In this document: positions 22,700 to 32,387 of the stretch, in pieces
Position numbering within the stretch: position 1 is the stretch's first letter
How the letters are laid out: each line of letters starts with the position of its first letter
Assembly (NCBI GenBank): GCA_001586965.3
Contig: LUCW03000561.1
Location: forward strand, 30,001 to 91,526
Direction of reading: 5' to 3'
DNA: 61,526 nt
From: Sphaeroforma sirkka
Taxonomy: Eukaryota > Opisthokonta > Ichthyosporea > Ichthyophonida
Made by a program: the position numbers and the translations under genes
Notes under the pieces: generated by a model
Databases searched by the model: none
Told to the model about the DNA's origin: nothing
Seen by the model: the letters and a program-made list of their open reading frames with translations, nothing else

Positions 22700-23010
22700 C
22701 TATCATGATACTTGCTCATCCTCTCAAAGTACTCATAAAGCGTGCTGAAGCGATGTCAGATCTTGCATATACACTATATGCTTTCGATGCTATTCATATG
22801 AATTCTACTTCTGAATTCACAGAAGCTGCTCACATGTACTTCCATATTGACAAACTACATGTGATCCACATGCCACAAATTATAGCCAGGATGACGACCA
22901 AATATAGTCTTGATGTAAAGATATATTTCCAATAGTAAATATTAAGATATAAAGAATATCATGAATAAGGTGAATGTGGGGTATGTGGCAGCATAAAGCC
23001 AGTAGCAAGC
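22700..23010. repeat. Duplicated segment, left copy
   Basis: About 310 bp that matches 30950-31250 in the same orientation with many substitutions (shared words include TATACACTA.ATGCTTTCGAT and GGTATGTGGCAG/GGTATGTAGCAG). The LTR element inserted between the two copies. A short plus-strand ORF (22693-22935) is intact here but broken in the other copy. Confidence 0.75.
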
Positions 23011-23255
23011 GATCGACTTAACAATACAACAAGCGATTGAGGCGTACAAAAACCTACTCGGAAGGTCAAAACCAGTTCGGCTAGTCTAAAAAGGTTATGA
23101 ACTCTATTGCCATCGAGGCCAAGTATTCCCCGACGCACATTCACGTCCAATATAAAAGGGCTATCGGCATTGTACTACAACATGGAATAGTCATGTTTGC
23201 TTATTGGGCACTGAAATGATTCGCTAGAGAACCATTCCCTACGAAAACCGACTTA

Positions 23256-23850
23256 TGTGAACTTCGATGGAAATTACTAGGTTTCAAACTATATTAAACT
23301 AAAATACAATTTAGTCAGTTAGGATTTAGCAGTGGTAGCTTGTGTAAGAATGATCGGGACTGCCTCTTGTTAAGAGCCTAAATATACTCGATCACACAGG
23401 GCGTACCTCTAGCTGTTCTTTATTGAATAATTTTCACTAGAAGTACTAAGTGTTCATGACCACATGCCTAATTTGTAGATAGACATAATAGCGTAAGTCA
23501 CGTTAATACATTAGCTGATATAAATAAAGTTCCATCTGAAGAAAAGTTAAAAAAAGAAAAAGACTTCTTGGATTTTGGAGATTGGCGGGAGGACCAAAAT
23601 CTATAAGTAGTAGTTCGGAGATTATAAAATTTAGTTTATAATATCCTACATCTACTAATGTCTCAAATAGGTCCAAGTAGATGAGTCATACCAAATACTC
23701 AGGCTATTGGAGCCATCAAAGTGAATTTAGAACACTTTGGAAATATTGGAAAAAGAGCTTGTATTAAATTATTTAAAATACAAATAAAAACCAATGTATT
23801 ATCTCAATTGATCTTGATATTTTAGACTGACCGGAGGCCGTATTTCTACA
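23256..23850 (-). repeat. 3' LTR
   Basis: 595 bp; on the minus strand it runs TGTAGAAATACGG to GAAGTTCACA. It includes AATAAA in the context TTCAATAAAGAACAG, a likely polyadenylation signal. Confidence 0.95.
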
Positions 23851-23977
23851 TAGCCCCCAGTAGCTTTTAGAACTACGAACGTACGTTAAGATACGATCTA
23901 GTTGGTAAAGCGAAACCCAAAGTAAAAACGGTTTCGGTCATGACTTATCTAGTAAGTATGTGCCTATATGTACGAGT

Positions 23978-24733
23978 TCAAGACTCATGTTGTACTCTAT
24001 GTCGTTTAGTATTTGGTCCAGTAACCATTTCCGATGTAGGCGCCTTACGTTTATTATTTGGTAAGGTAATAGCCAAAGGCTGTTCTTCATTAGTAGGTAA
24101 GTTTGAACAATTTTCTGCACTGTTGGTAAGCAGATCAGAAAGTTTAGTCACGTAGGAAGTAGGTGGCAAATAGGGAATTTCAGATCCGTCAGGGTTTGTA
24201 GTCACCTGAGGAAACCCTTTTCGTTTATCTCGTGTGTTCTTGTGTAAACGCTTATTCCATTTCTTATTAAAGATACGAAGAAAGTCGCGAGATTCACGAA
24301 ATGCATCGGAGGTTAGCCAAGCTACTGTCCCATCCATGAAACGGGTCTTGTAGTAAGTGTAACCGTCTTCGGATGTTTTGTCAATTATATCTTTGACTTG
24401 TGACTCCATAACTGGTACATCAGAATCAAATGAGCGAGCAAATGAGAGTTCGGAGGTAGGGATACGGTGAGTGCCTAGATTAGTTGCGCTAGTACCATCA
24501 ATGTTATTCACTTCGTAAGTATCACTCTTCTCATCATGGTGGGAAATAACAAAAGGTCCTATCGTCTTAGAAGAGAGTTCGGTAACGTTGGCGTTTCGAT
24601 TTATAATGTTAACGTAATCGCCGACTTTGAAGTGAACAATGTTCTTAGTGTTATTCCATCGGTCATACGCTTTAAGTAGGACACGATTCTTGTGCTCGAG
24701 TAAACAGGGGTAAACAACGTTTTGCATATGCAC
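23978..24733 (-). pseudogene. Integrase C-terminal domain plus chromodomain
   Basis: The 251-codon frame starts in the integrase tail. FKVGDYVNIINRNANVTE with GPFVISHHDEKSDTYEVNN is the SH3-like DNA-binding module. Next comes a chromodomain-like block: VKDIIDKTSEDGYTYYKTRF then DGTVAWLTSDAFRESRDFL, equivalent to the usual V..I...R....YLVKW.G....TW pattern. Chromodomains guide integration by binding modified histones. The frame is offset by about one base from the integrase core, at a run of seven A near 24735-24741. Confidence 0.75.
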
Positions 24734-24745
24734 ATTTTTTTGTAG

Positions 24746-26425
24746 TCACGGGGTAACGTGTTTCTCGGACGCAGTTTTATCAAACGTTGCTTGTAATTCA
24801 CTATACCGGCCAAAGAAATAGTGAAACGGGAGTGTTCCAGTTTGAGGATTCATGCAGTTATTCATTTGAGTCTGAACCCATTTCAAATGATAAGGCCACA
24901 TATCCTCAACGTCGTCTAGTGCGGTACGCAAGAGTTTCTTAAGTTCTCTATGACGTGTCTCATTTGCACCCTGCGTTTGAGGTTTGTAAGGAACACCACG
25001 CCTATGGGTCATGCCTGATACGAGTATAAGTGCCTCCATTACGTCGGTACAAAACTCACTACCGTTATCAGAACATAGTACTCGGGGGAAACCGAAGTCA
25101 TTAAAGACGTGATAGCATAATTCTGCCACTGTTTGTGGACGTTTGTTCGGTATTGCATAAAGCAAGTTATAGCCCGAAGCCACACATAAGAAATGACAGA
25201 TATATACATCGCCAGTATGCTTGGATCGCGGGAGTTTAACCAAATCGACTATGACTCGGCGCATCGGTTGGTCTTCTGTCACACTTTTTAGGGGTGCCCA
25301 ACCGTATCGCTTGATCTGGTTCTTTTCACAATCAGTACAGCGTCGGTATACTTCACGTATGGTTTCTTTCAGCGCCGGGTGATCAAGCCCTGCACGAATA
25401 GCCATTTTATAAGTATGCTCATATGCTCGATGCGTTAAATTATGTATAATTTTAACTCTACTTTCGAGCTCCTCTAAGTCAGTCAGATTCTGCGTAACGC
25501 TGGCTGGATGAACCATAGTCCTGTTGGAAAGGGCAACCTCAGTATCAGGAGGGGGGGTAGAGTCCTGAGATACATAATTGACAACATTGGATTGTTGAAA
25601 TATCTTCTTCAGTTGTTTCGCAACCCCTGGCTGTTCTTTAAGCAGCGCTTTAAGTAGTTGAGTGCGAGCTTCAGGTTCTCTTAGAGTTTTGAGTCTTTGA
25701 TCCATGGCCTTTGCTAGTTCCATGTTTTTACGATCTAATGCCGTTTCAATCGGCATTACCTCGACTGCAATCTTGTTGGGTGCATGTGTTGTACGAGTCT
25801 TGAGCTTTTGTTCAAACTCTTTAGACTCCTCTAGTTTAGCTAAGAATTCGGTTGAGGGTTCCCACTTAGTGGTACCTGCAGGACCGATGCGACAAACAAT
25901 GGTGTGTTTCCAAGGCGTCTTCTTAATAGAATAGGATCCCTGATACAAGAACGTGTCGGTTTCACGGTCGACATAAATAGGTTCGTCTTGAATCATATTA
26001 ATTAAATCACGTATCCATGGGTCGGAGTTACGTAAGGGACAACACAGCGTAATGGCAGATTTAGTAATATTAACATAATTTAACAACTGTGCGATAAGTT
26101 GACAAGGTGGGTTAGCCCACGCATTATGCTTTGATAAGTCAAGCTGAAATGCATCACCTTTAGGATGAGTCAACGACCTATATTCAGAAACCTGTTTGTT
26201 ATGTTCTGCGGCGAACATATCAACAGTAAATGGACCCCATCGTGATTGAGCGAGGTTAAACCATTTCTTATTTAGCATCCAATCGGTTGCTAATAACTCC
26301 TTGACTGTTTTCTGGTAGTCGGGCACAAGTCGAGAGAGCATGTCAGGAAGATGGTTATGTATTCCTGGTATGTGTGTTATATTAAAAGCGAACTTGGCAA
26401 TAATGTCATGCCAGCGGCTCACCAA
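24746..26425 (-). CDS. Pol segment: Dam-like domain and integrase core
   Basis: A 559-codon open frame. Early on is DMLSRLVPD, the usual end of RNase H. Residues about 45-190 resemble the Dam-type adenine methyltransferase fold seen in some DIRS and Ty3-like elements: FTVDMFAAEHNKQVSEY, then DAFQLDLSKHNAWANPPC (an NPPx motif), then LCCPLRNSDPWIRDL. From about residue 330 there is an integrase. The zinc-binding part has paired His and CTDC, and the catalytic part has DLVKLPRSK, SDNGSEF and a Glu in QGANETRHRELK (DDE). It would insert the cDNA into the genome. The frame is offset from RNase H upstream and from the chromodomain part downstream by single bases, so the polyprotein is broken or depends on frameshifting. 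Confidence 0.8.
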   Translation of the reverse strand: MVSRWHDIIAKFAFNITHIPGIHNHLPDMLSRLVPDYQKTVKELLATDWMLNKKWFNLAQSRWGPFTVDMFAAEHNKQVSEYRSLTHPKGDAFQLDLSKHNAWANPPCQLIAQLLNYVNITKSAITLCCPLRNSDPWIRDLINMIQDEPIYVDRETDTFLYQGSYSIKKTPWKHTIVCRIGPAGTTKWEPSTEFLAKLEESKEFEQKLKTRTTHAPNKIAVEVMPIETALDRKNMELAKAMDQRLKTLREPEARTQLLKALLKEQPGVAKQLKKIFQQSNVVNYVSQDSTPPPDTEVALSNRTMVHPASVTQNLTDLEELESRVKIIHNLTHRAYEHTYKMAIRAGLDHPALKETIREVYRRCTDCEKNQIKRYGWAPLKSVTEDQPMRRVIVDLVKLPRSKHTGDVYICHFLCVASGYNLLYAIPNKRPQTVAELCYHVFNDFGFPRVLCSDNGSEFCTDVMEALILVSGMTHRRGVPYKPQTQGANETRHRELKKLLRTALDDVEDMWPYHLKWVQTQMNNCMNPQTGTLPFHYFFGRYSELQATFDKTASEKHVTP

Positions 26426-26921
26426 CTGAGTCAGGGTTCATATCTTTTAAGTATGTTAGAGACTTTTGATCACAGGCGACAGTAAAGTAACTTCCATAAA
26501 GGTAGTCTTTAAACTGTCTTAGCGCAGTAACTATAGCAAGGAGCTCTTGTTTAACGGTAGGGTAATTCCGTTGACTCTTAATATAACTCTTGCTAAAGAA
26601 TTGTTTGTAGCGCGGTTTACCATTTATCGTTTGATAAAGCACTCCACCTACCGCTCGATCTGAAGCGTCGGTTGCTACTTGAAATGGGACACCATCCACA
26701 GGGTACTGCATGATGGGTGCGTCCATTACTTTACTTTTGACTAGTTTAAATGCATCATCACATTCTTTAGTCCGAAGCTTTCCCAAGGGTCCTTTGTGCA
26801 GCCGTAGGTGACTGAAAGGCTTTAAGTAATGAGAAAGATGCGGTACCGAATCCGAGAAGAAGTTAACAAACCCACACACAGAGTTCACATCTCTTCCAGT
26901 AACTGGTGTTGATAAATCCAA
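26406..26921 (-). CDS. Pol segment: RT connection and RNase H
   Basis: This 171-codon frame includes the tether typical of Ty3-type Pol (VCGFVNFFSDSVPHLSHYLK), then RNase H with FQVATDASDRAVGGVLYQ (first catalytic Asp), YPTVKQELLAIVTALRQFKD (Glu) and FTVACDQKSLTYLKD (Asp). RNase H removes the RNA template during cDNA synthesis. The same frame can be followed upstream to near 27040, where it meets the RT frame at an A-run. It ends at a stop near 26406, while the continuing sequence lies in the next frame (SRWHDIIAKFAFNITHIPG). Confidence 0.85.
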   Translation of the reverse strand: MDLSTPVTGRDVNSVCGFVNFFSDSVPHLSHYLKPFSHLRLHKGPLGKLRTKECDDAFKLVKSKVMDAPIMQYPVDGVPFQVATDASDRAVGGVLYQTINGKPRYKQFFSKSYIKSQRNYPTVKQELLAIVTALRQFKDYLYGSYFTVACDQKSLTYLKDMNPDSVGEPLA

Positions 26922-27042
26922 CAGAAACTGTTTCTTGCCAGGATCAATTTCTACCCCTGCAGCAGATACTTTGTAGCCAAGTAAGTGTATAGTATCTTTA
27001 GCAAAAGAACACTTGTCTTCGTTAATCTTAAGTTTAGCATGA

Positions 27043-28089
27043 TTAAGTCGCTTTTAAGACTTCTTTAATGGGTTTAGCATGTTCATGTGCTGTCTTTGTA
27101 AAGATAACTATATCATCTAAATAGACGGATACGTTATACGACAGGTCCGCAAATAGTTCCATCATAACTTGTTGGAAGAAAGAAGGTAACATGTGTAAGC
27201 CTTCAGGTGCACCTTTAAACTGGTACTTCTTACCTTGCCAAGTAAAGGAAAAGTATTTCCTATGAGGCTCATATATCTGTAGTTGATGGAATGCAGCTTT
27301 TAAGTCTATCTTGGAAAAGATAGTCGCACCCTCCATTTTGCGTAGTATCTCGCTTATCTTAGGTAAGGGAAAACTATGTTGCGGAATTAGTTTGTTGATT
27401 GGCGACAGGTCTAGTACTACTCTTGTTTTACTAAACGTTCCATCAGATTTATATTGATCGACCGCTAAGAGAGCTAAGTTAACTGGGGTTGCATCATAAT
27501 TGATTTCAATTAGACCCTGTTTTAACCAATCTTCAATTTGGGTTTTGACAACGTCTTTGTGTCTCCAACTCACGTTGTTATGTGAAGGACACTTTAACTT
27601 AGAGAAGTCGACGTTTGTTAAGTCAAGTCTAACGTACCCATTAGAGAACTTGAACATACACCAGTCAGTTATTGCAATCTTCCTGTTTTGTATAATTAAG
27701 TCCATAATTATATCGGTGAAGTGCGGAATCATATCCGTTGCTTCACCTTCCGGAGGTTTAGGTATCTTTAACATATTATCATCTGACTGATCTTTATTCG
27801 GGTCTAGCCCATTAGGCAGACCAGTGAGTGTTATACCTAAACTGAGAAGATCAGTCATACCTATAATTAAATCGTATTTCTGAGACATGTCAGTAACGAT
27901 TAGGTGAGTCTTCACTTCTCTTCTATCTGACAGCATTATGTGTGCATAGTCAATGGCTTGTTCGCAAGTAGTAACTTTGCCATTTCCCAAGATTAAATCA
28001 GTTGTTTCCTTATGGACAGCCATATCTGTAGCGTAAGCTACTCGGCGTGAGATAGCAGAGACTTCAGCCCCTGGATCAAATAGTGCCAT
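27043..28089 (-). CDS. Pol segment: aspartic protease and reverse transcriptase
   Basis: The first 100 residues are a retroviral-type protease. Its active-site motif reads FDPGAEVSAIS, with Pro where Thr or Ser is usual, and the second part is YDLIIGMTDLLSLGI. The reverse transcriptase follows: RVVLDLSPINKLI, TIFSKIDLKAAFHQLQI (catalytic Asp), GLHMLPSFFQQVM and YLDDIVIF (YxDD box). The open frame already runs upstream of the Met at 28089 (VNGEKV). It stops at 27043 just after a TTAAAAG tract, and the downstream sequence continues in another frame, an apparent one-base insertion. The enzyme copies the element RNA into DNA. Confidence 0.9.
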   Translation of the reverse strand: MALFDPGAEVSAISRRVAYATDMAVHKETTDLILGNGKVTTCEQAIDYAHIMLSDRREVKTHLIVTDMSQKYDLIIGMTDLLSLGITLTGLPNGLDPNKDQSDDNMLKIPKPPEGEATDMIPHFTDIIMDLIIQNRKIAITDWCMFKFSNGYVRLDLTNVDFSKLKCPSHNNVSWRHKDVVKTQIEDWLKQGLIEINYDATPVNLALLAVDQYKSDGTFSKTRVVLDLSPINKLIPQHSFPLPKISEILRKMEGATIFSKIDLKAAFHQLQIYEPHRKYFSFTWQGKKYQFKGAPEGLHMLPSFFQQVMMELFADLSYNVSVYLDDIVIFTKTAHEHAKPIKEVLKAT

Positions 28090-28202
28090 AACTTTTTCTC
28101 CATTTACGAAAACTGTTTGAAAGAGATACGTTCATCTCCTTTGGTATAGATTTTATTGAACATTTTCTCATAATCTTGCTCTAGTGCGCACATATGGTAC
28201 TG

Positions 28203-29432
28203 TCAGTGCTTAACTTGGACGTCCGGTAAGTCCTTGCAATCCTCTTTGTGCCAACCGTTAGTACCCTTGCAAATAGCACACTCTTTCATATAGTGTCCAA
28301 AATCTGGCTTGCCTGGTGCACACTTAACAGGGTCGTGTCTACCATTCCACTTGCCATTACGTTTTGTGAGATTGTAACCACACTTCTTGCAAGGCGCTCT
28401 CACCTTCTTTTCACCTTTCGGTTCGGTAGAAGTAGAGCCAGTACCCCCTCCAGTAGTAGTGCGAGGTTTCTTAGTACTACGCGCAGTGTTAGTCTCTACT
28501 GCGTTACGCTTAGTGGGCTGGGTGTAGCTCGTGGTACTAAGTACTCTAGTAGAGGGATTGGTATGCTTGTGAACTATCTTCTCAAAGACAGACCAAGGCA
28601 TAGATCGCAAATCACCATAGGCGATGATGTCATCATTGACTTTCTTAAAGAGGTTAGCTCCCAGAGTCTCCATCATCTGACAAATTAATAAATATTCGCC
28701 AGTATAGGTGCGACCACCCATCCGAGTATTCATATGTGTCATATGAGCTAGAGCACCTCGAATAGTGGTATCGTTCGCAAAGAACTTGCAAGACTCTAGA
28801 AGTTCACGGTCACGTGCATCTTCAAAAAAGGTGTTAAGTATATTATCACGCAACTGGTGCCAGGGTAGGGCTTTCCAGTTGGGCTCATGGGCCTTCAAGA
28901 TAGTTCGCCATTCACCTGACTCACAGAAATGAATAAAGGCATTCATCATCTGCTTATCCTTAAGGCTGGCAGACTCCTTAAGTTGGTCGAAGGCCTTCAG
29001 TGTCTCCACTGTACTCTCATTAGTAGAGAAATCGACCTCAGCCTGCGCGTTACCTAGCTGCTTTATAAAGCTTGGTTCTAAGCGTTCACGAGGCTCATGC
29101 TCAGTGCTACGGGCTGTTAGTGCCAAGATGGTGTCTATTTCCTTTTTCTTGTTATCGATTAGATAGCGAATGTTATCCGCTTTCCTATCGTCAAGGTCAG
29201 AGTCATTCAATAGACGGTCCTCAAGGACTTGCATACCAGAGCGTAATAGCCTGAGACGAGTATGTCTGGTTCTCACTTCCTCATCCTCGGGATTAGAGCG
29301 GGAACTCTCTAACGAGGTACTGGTGTAGCGATTGCCAAAATCGTGATTACCAGGGTTAGTTGGCAAATGAGGGTCGATATTACGAGGATGGTAAGCCTCA
29401 TCGAGTTCCATACGATCATATCCTCTTGACAA
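28203..29432 (-). CDS. Gag-like protein with C-terminal Cys/His cluster
   Basis: A 409-codon intact frame from ATG at 29432. The middle part is mostly helical and includes a block typical of retrotransposon Gag (MNAFIHFCESGEWRTILKAH, WHQLRDNILNTFFEDARDRE). A basic Ser/Thr-rich linker follows, then Cys/His groups near the end: CKKC, then H and C, then CAIC....H...C. Gag packages element RNA into particles. The Cys spacing is not a plain CCHC knuckle and looks expanded. It lies between the small upstream ORF and protease. Confidence 0.8.
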   Translation of the reverse strand: MSRGYDRMELDEAYHPRNIDPHLPTNPGNHDFGNRYTSTSLESSRSNPEDEEVRTRHTRLRLLRSGMQVLEDRLLNDSDLDDRKADNIRYLIDNKKKEIDTILALTARSTEHEPRERLEPSFIKQLGNAQAEVDFSTNESTVETLKAFDQLKESASLKDKQMMNAFIHFCESGEWRTILKAHEPNWKALPWHQLRDNILNTFFEDARDRELLESCKFFANDTTIRGALAHMTHMNTRMGGRTYTGEYLLICQMMETLGANLFKKVNDDIIAYGDLRSMPWSVFEKIVHKHTNPSTRVLSTTSYTQPTKRNAVETNTARSTKKPRTTTGGGTGSTSTEPKGEKKVRAPCKKCGYNLTKRNGKWNGRHDPVKCAPGKPDFGHYMKECAICKGTNGWHKEDCKDLPDVQVKH

Positions 29433-29494
29433 GGATGGTCAATGGTAGCATCAGAGCTAAAGAGATTAAATTTTGAAATATTTCCTCTCTCACC

Positions 29495-29576
29495 AGTGGT
29501 AACTGGCTTAGTGGTACACGTACTGGCTGGTAATCCAGTAGGTCTCGGGTTCGAAACTGGGCCCGAATTTTTTTTT
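29495..29576 (+). ncRNA. tRNA-like Pol III unit, antisense inside the retrotransposon
   Basis: On the plus strand, antisense to the element, there is a perfect A-box (TGGCTTAGTGG, 29504-29514), a B-box (GGTTCGAAACT, 29548-29558) and a run of nine T (29568-29576). Between them ACTGG/CCAGT pair around CTGGTAAT like an anticodon arm. The acceptor and D stems do not pair well, so this is not a normal tRNA; it could be a tRNA relic or a small Pol III transcript. It sits in the gap between the gag start and the upstream ORF. Confidence 0.5.
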
Positions 29577-29601
29577 CTTCTTCTTCGGTATAGGAAGAAT
29601 A

Positions 29602-30225
29602 TCAGCCAAGTGGGACACGACAGAGGGTCCACACTGCTGCTGCTGCCGCTAGCTCCTTCAAGAGCGCTTCAGTGCGGTTCAATTGGCGTCGAGATTGAGA
29701 GGATCCAACCACTCGTTGTCGAGTTATGGCGTCCTCAACTTCGGCCCCAAGATTTGAGCTGGATGGAATGGCTTCTCCATCGATGGCGAAACCGAAATTT
29801 TCGGACAGGTCCAATACTTCCTTTTCACTCCGGATTTGTGCTGGAGTGTCCTTTAGATGTGGAGTTATAATGTCCCCGACATTCGTATCCACGAATTTTC
29901 CAGCCTTTCGACGTTTATCCCCAATATTTGACGGCACGTGGTCAGGGGGCAAGCTGGGGTCCTGAGCTTCACTCCTAGGTGATACACGGACGCTGGCGAG
30001 CCTTTCCGCGGTAGTAGATACCTCTTCTTCCAAGGCTTTAGGATCCGACGAGTCATCCTCAGAATAATCCTCTGTACCAACCTCAGAATTGGCTTCCCCA
30101 ACAGTTTCCTCGGCAGGCTCAACTCCAGACAGGCTAGGTGTTTCCACAGGGACCTCAGGAACCTTGGCAGGCTTAGCAGGCTTAGAGCTAGCGGCTCCCT
30201 TGCCTTTAGAAGTACCCTTAGCCAT
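29602..30225 (-). CDS. Small unknown ORF ahead of gag
   Basis: From ATG at 30225 (MAKGTSKGKGAASSKPAKPA) this frame gives about 207 residues: a basic Lys/Ala/Pro start, a long acidic Glu/Asp/Ser middle (EDYSEDDSSDPKALEEEV) and a region ending in RQLNRTEALLKELAAAAAV. It is not a recognised retroelement domain. The frame also runs 37 codons upstream to another Met at 30336, inside the LTR. It may be an extra accessory protein or an amino-terminal extension of Gag lost by frame change. Composition suggests a disordered protein. Confidence 0.55.
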   Translation of the reverse strand: MAKGTSKGKGAASSKPAKPAKVPEVPVETPSLSGVEPAEETVGEANSEVGTEDYSEDDSSDPKALEEEVSTTAERLASVRVSPRSEAQDPSLPPDHVPSNIGDKRRKAGKFVDTNVGDIITPHLKDTPAQIRSEKEVLDLSENFGFAIDGEAIPSSSNLGAEVEDAITRQRVVGSSQSRRQLNRTEALLKELAAAAAVWTLCRVPLG

Positions 30226-30304
30226 AGTATTTGCTGGATAGTAAATCGATGTTAGACAGTCTAGAAGCAGTACACTACTGTAACTACTAATTAACTGAAA
30301 AATA

Positions 30305-30900
30305 TGTAAACTTCGATGGAAATTACTAGGTTTCAAACTATATTAAACTAAAATACAATTTAGTCAGTTAGGATTTAGCAGTGGTAGCTTGTGTAAGAAT
30401 GATCGAGACTGCCGCTTGTTAAGAGCCTAAATATCCTCGATCACACAGGGCGTACCTCTAGCTGTTCTTTATTGAATAATTTTCACTAGAAGTACTAAGT
30501 GTTCATGACCACATGCCTAATTTGTAGATAGACATAATAGCGTAAGTCACGTTAATACATTAGCTGATATAAATAAAGTTCCATCTGAAGAAAAGTTAAA
30601 AAAAAGAAAAAGACTTATTGGATTTTGGAGATTGGCGGGAGGACCAAAATCTATAAGTAGTAGTTCGGAGATTATAAAATTTAGTTTATAATATCCTACA
30701 TCTACTAATGTCTCAAATAGGTCCAAGTAGATGAGTCATACCAAATACTCAGGCTATTGGAGCCATCAAAGTGAATTTAGAACACTTTGGAAATATTGGA
30801 AAAAGAGCTCGTATTAAATTATTTAAAATACAAATAAAAACCAATGTATTATCTCAATTGATCTTGATATTTTAGACTGACCGGAGGCCGTATTTCTACA
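30305..30900 (-). repeat. 5' LTR
   Basis: 596 bp, TG..CA on the minus strand, differing from the 3' LTR at only a handful of positions, so the insertion is young. It would hold the promoter for the element RNA. Confidence 0.95.
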
Positions 30901-30949
30901 CTTAACTGTAGTTGCTTCAATGGCTGCTATCAATAAACTTCAGCATTCT

Positions 30950-31250
30950 ATCGAAGTATCTACAAAGTGTTCTGAAGTGGCGCCAGATCTTGTATATACA
31001 CTACATGCTTTCGATACTATTCATATGAGGTCCATTTCTAAATCTACATAAGCTACTCGCCTGGACTTCCATATCGACAAACTCATGTGGTTCGCTTCCC
31101 ACAAGTTATATCCAGGCCGACGACTAAATAGAATCTTCCTGTATACATGTATTTCCAATAATATATATGAAAATAAGAATAATAGCATGAACAAGGCGAA
31201 TGTAGGGTATGTAGCAGTATAAAGGCAGCAGCTAGCGACCGATCGACCAA
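30950..31250. repeat. Duplicated segment, right copy
   Basis: Matches 22700-23010 in the same orientation, with more substitutions in the middle. Without the LTR element the two copies would lie only about 0.3 kb apart. Confidence 0.75.
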
Positions 31251-31259
31251 CACAATAAG

Positions 31260-32380
31260 TAGTCGAGAGGTACTAATATAATCGGAGGTTGATAATCAAC
31301 TCATCTGGTCTATTGAATTTATGTAGTCTGCTTTTCTCTCTCTTTTGTTTGATATCCTCCTGTGACATGGGACATCATCGACTGAGCAGTAGCTTAACGT
31401 GCTTCAGTTTCACTTACTCTCATAGGTACAAATATTTTAATTGAAACAGTCCATTAAAAGATGCCAATCTCAATACAACTTATCGGAAAGTTAAGCAAGA
31501 TGATACACAAACAGTACGCTATCGCCAGACAAATTCGACTATCACTACACACAGTAGGTGACCTACATATAAGTATATTGGATCTGTTGGCCCTAATTGA
31601 TCTCAAAATACTATTATTACGAGAAGGCTGACCTACAATACAATGAGAAAACTTTGAAAGAACATAAAAAAATATGACTGATGCATTTCATACCTGTAGC
31701 TACTATCGCGCAACATAATTCGCATATGAACACTTTACTGTCCATGTATAAAGAATATCGAATGACGGTAACAGTATGAAAATATGCCCATCTATTTGAT
31801 CAACCAAAACCCGCGCACACTACTCGTACAGAAACCGCAGGTGGTATTGAATAGTAGAGAATCAAAGTTGATGACTTACGTTCTTTGCGCATGATATTAA
31901 TATGGACTGGTGGCTGATAGCTCATGGTATCATACCAGAAGCTTGTTCTCTTGTGTTGCTTTAGGGCCTATTCGTATCGCATCGGAAAATCCATCTGGTT
32001 ATCCGGTTGAAGACTTTCAATCGGACACAAATAAGGGATAATATATATATTTCAATTTGGGTTATTACTATGTCTATATGCACACAGTGTGAGCCAAACG
32101 TTAAACATCCTTTTGTCTTGGACATCCAATTACTCATAAGCTGGAACAAATGGAAGTTATTCCCCATAGAATAGAGGGCGCAAGATGTGAACTGGTTCAA
32201 CAACGCTTACCACTTACTTGGGTAAACAGGTCTTTCAACTACTTGGTATAACGATAATAGCCGAACATATATGTTCTTTAGACATGCAAATAATTTGAAG
32301 CTAAAAATTATATTATTCTCAAAAAGGCGAACTCACCGTAAAATGCATATACTACGGATTATATAAATTATGAATGTAGA
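31260..32380. other. Intergenic, no gene recognised
   Basis: No convincing ORF, RNA gene or repeat. Confidence 0.35.
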
Positions 32381-32387
32381 AAAAAAA

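Larger units (their letters stand above)
23256..30900 (-). mobile_element. Chromodomain Ty3-type LTR retrotransposon
   Basis: 7645 bp on the minus strand. The 5' LTR is 30305-30900 and the 3' LTR 23256-23850, near-identical, with TG..CA ends and a 4-bp target duplication CTTA (23252-23255 and 30901-30904). Internal order: a small unknown ORF, gag, protease, reverse transcriptase, RNase H, a Dam-like domain, integrase, chromodomain. That order places it with Ty3/gypsy chromoviruses. Several single-base frame breaks suggest a recently inserted copy that is now probably inactive. Next to the 3' LTR is a short G-rich run (ACTGGGGGCTA, minus strand) that could prime plus-strand synthesis. I see no clear tRNA-complementary primer site next to the 5' LTR. 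Confidence 0.95.

Noticed and set aside
30305..30336. Start of the upstream ORF inside the 5' LTR
   Set aside because: The Met at 30336 lies within the LTR; the first Met in the internal region (30225) heads a sensible basic sequence, so I prefer that start.
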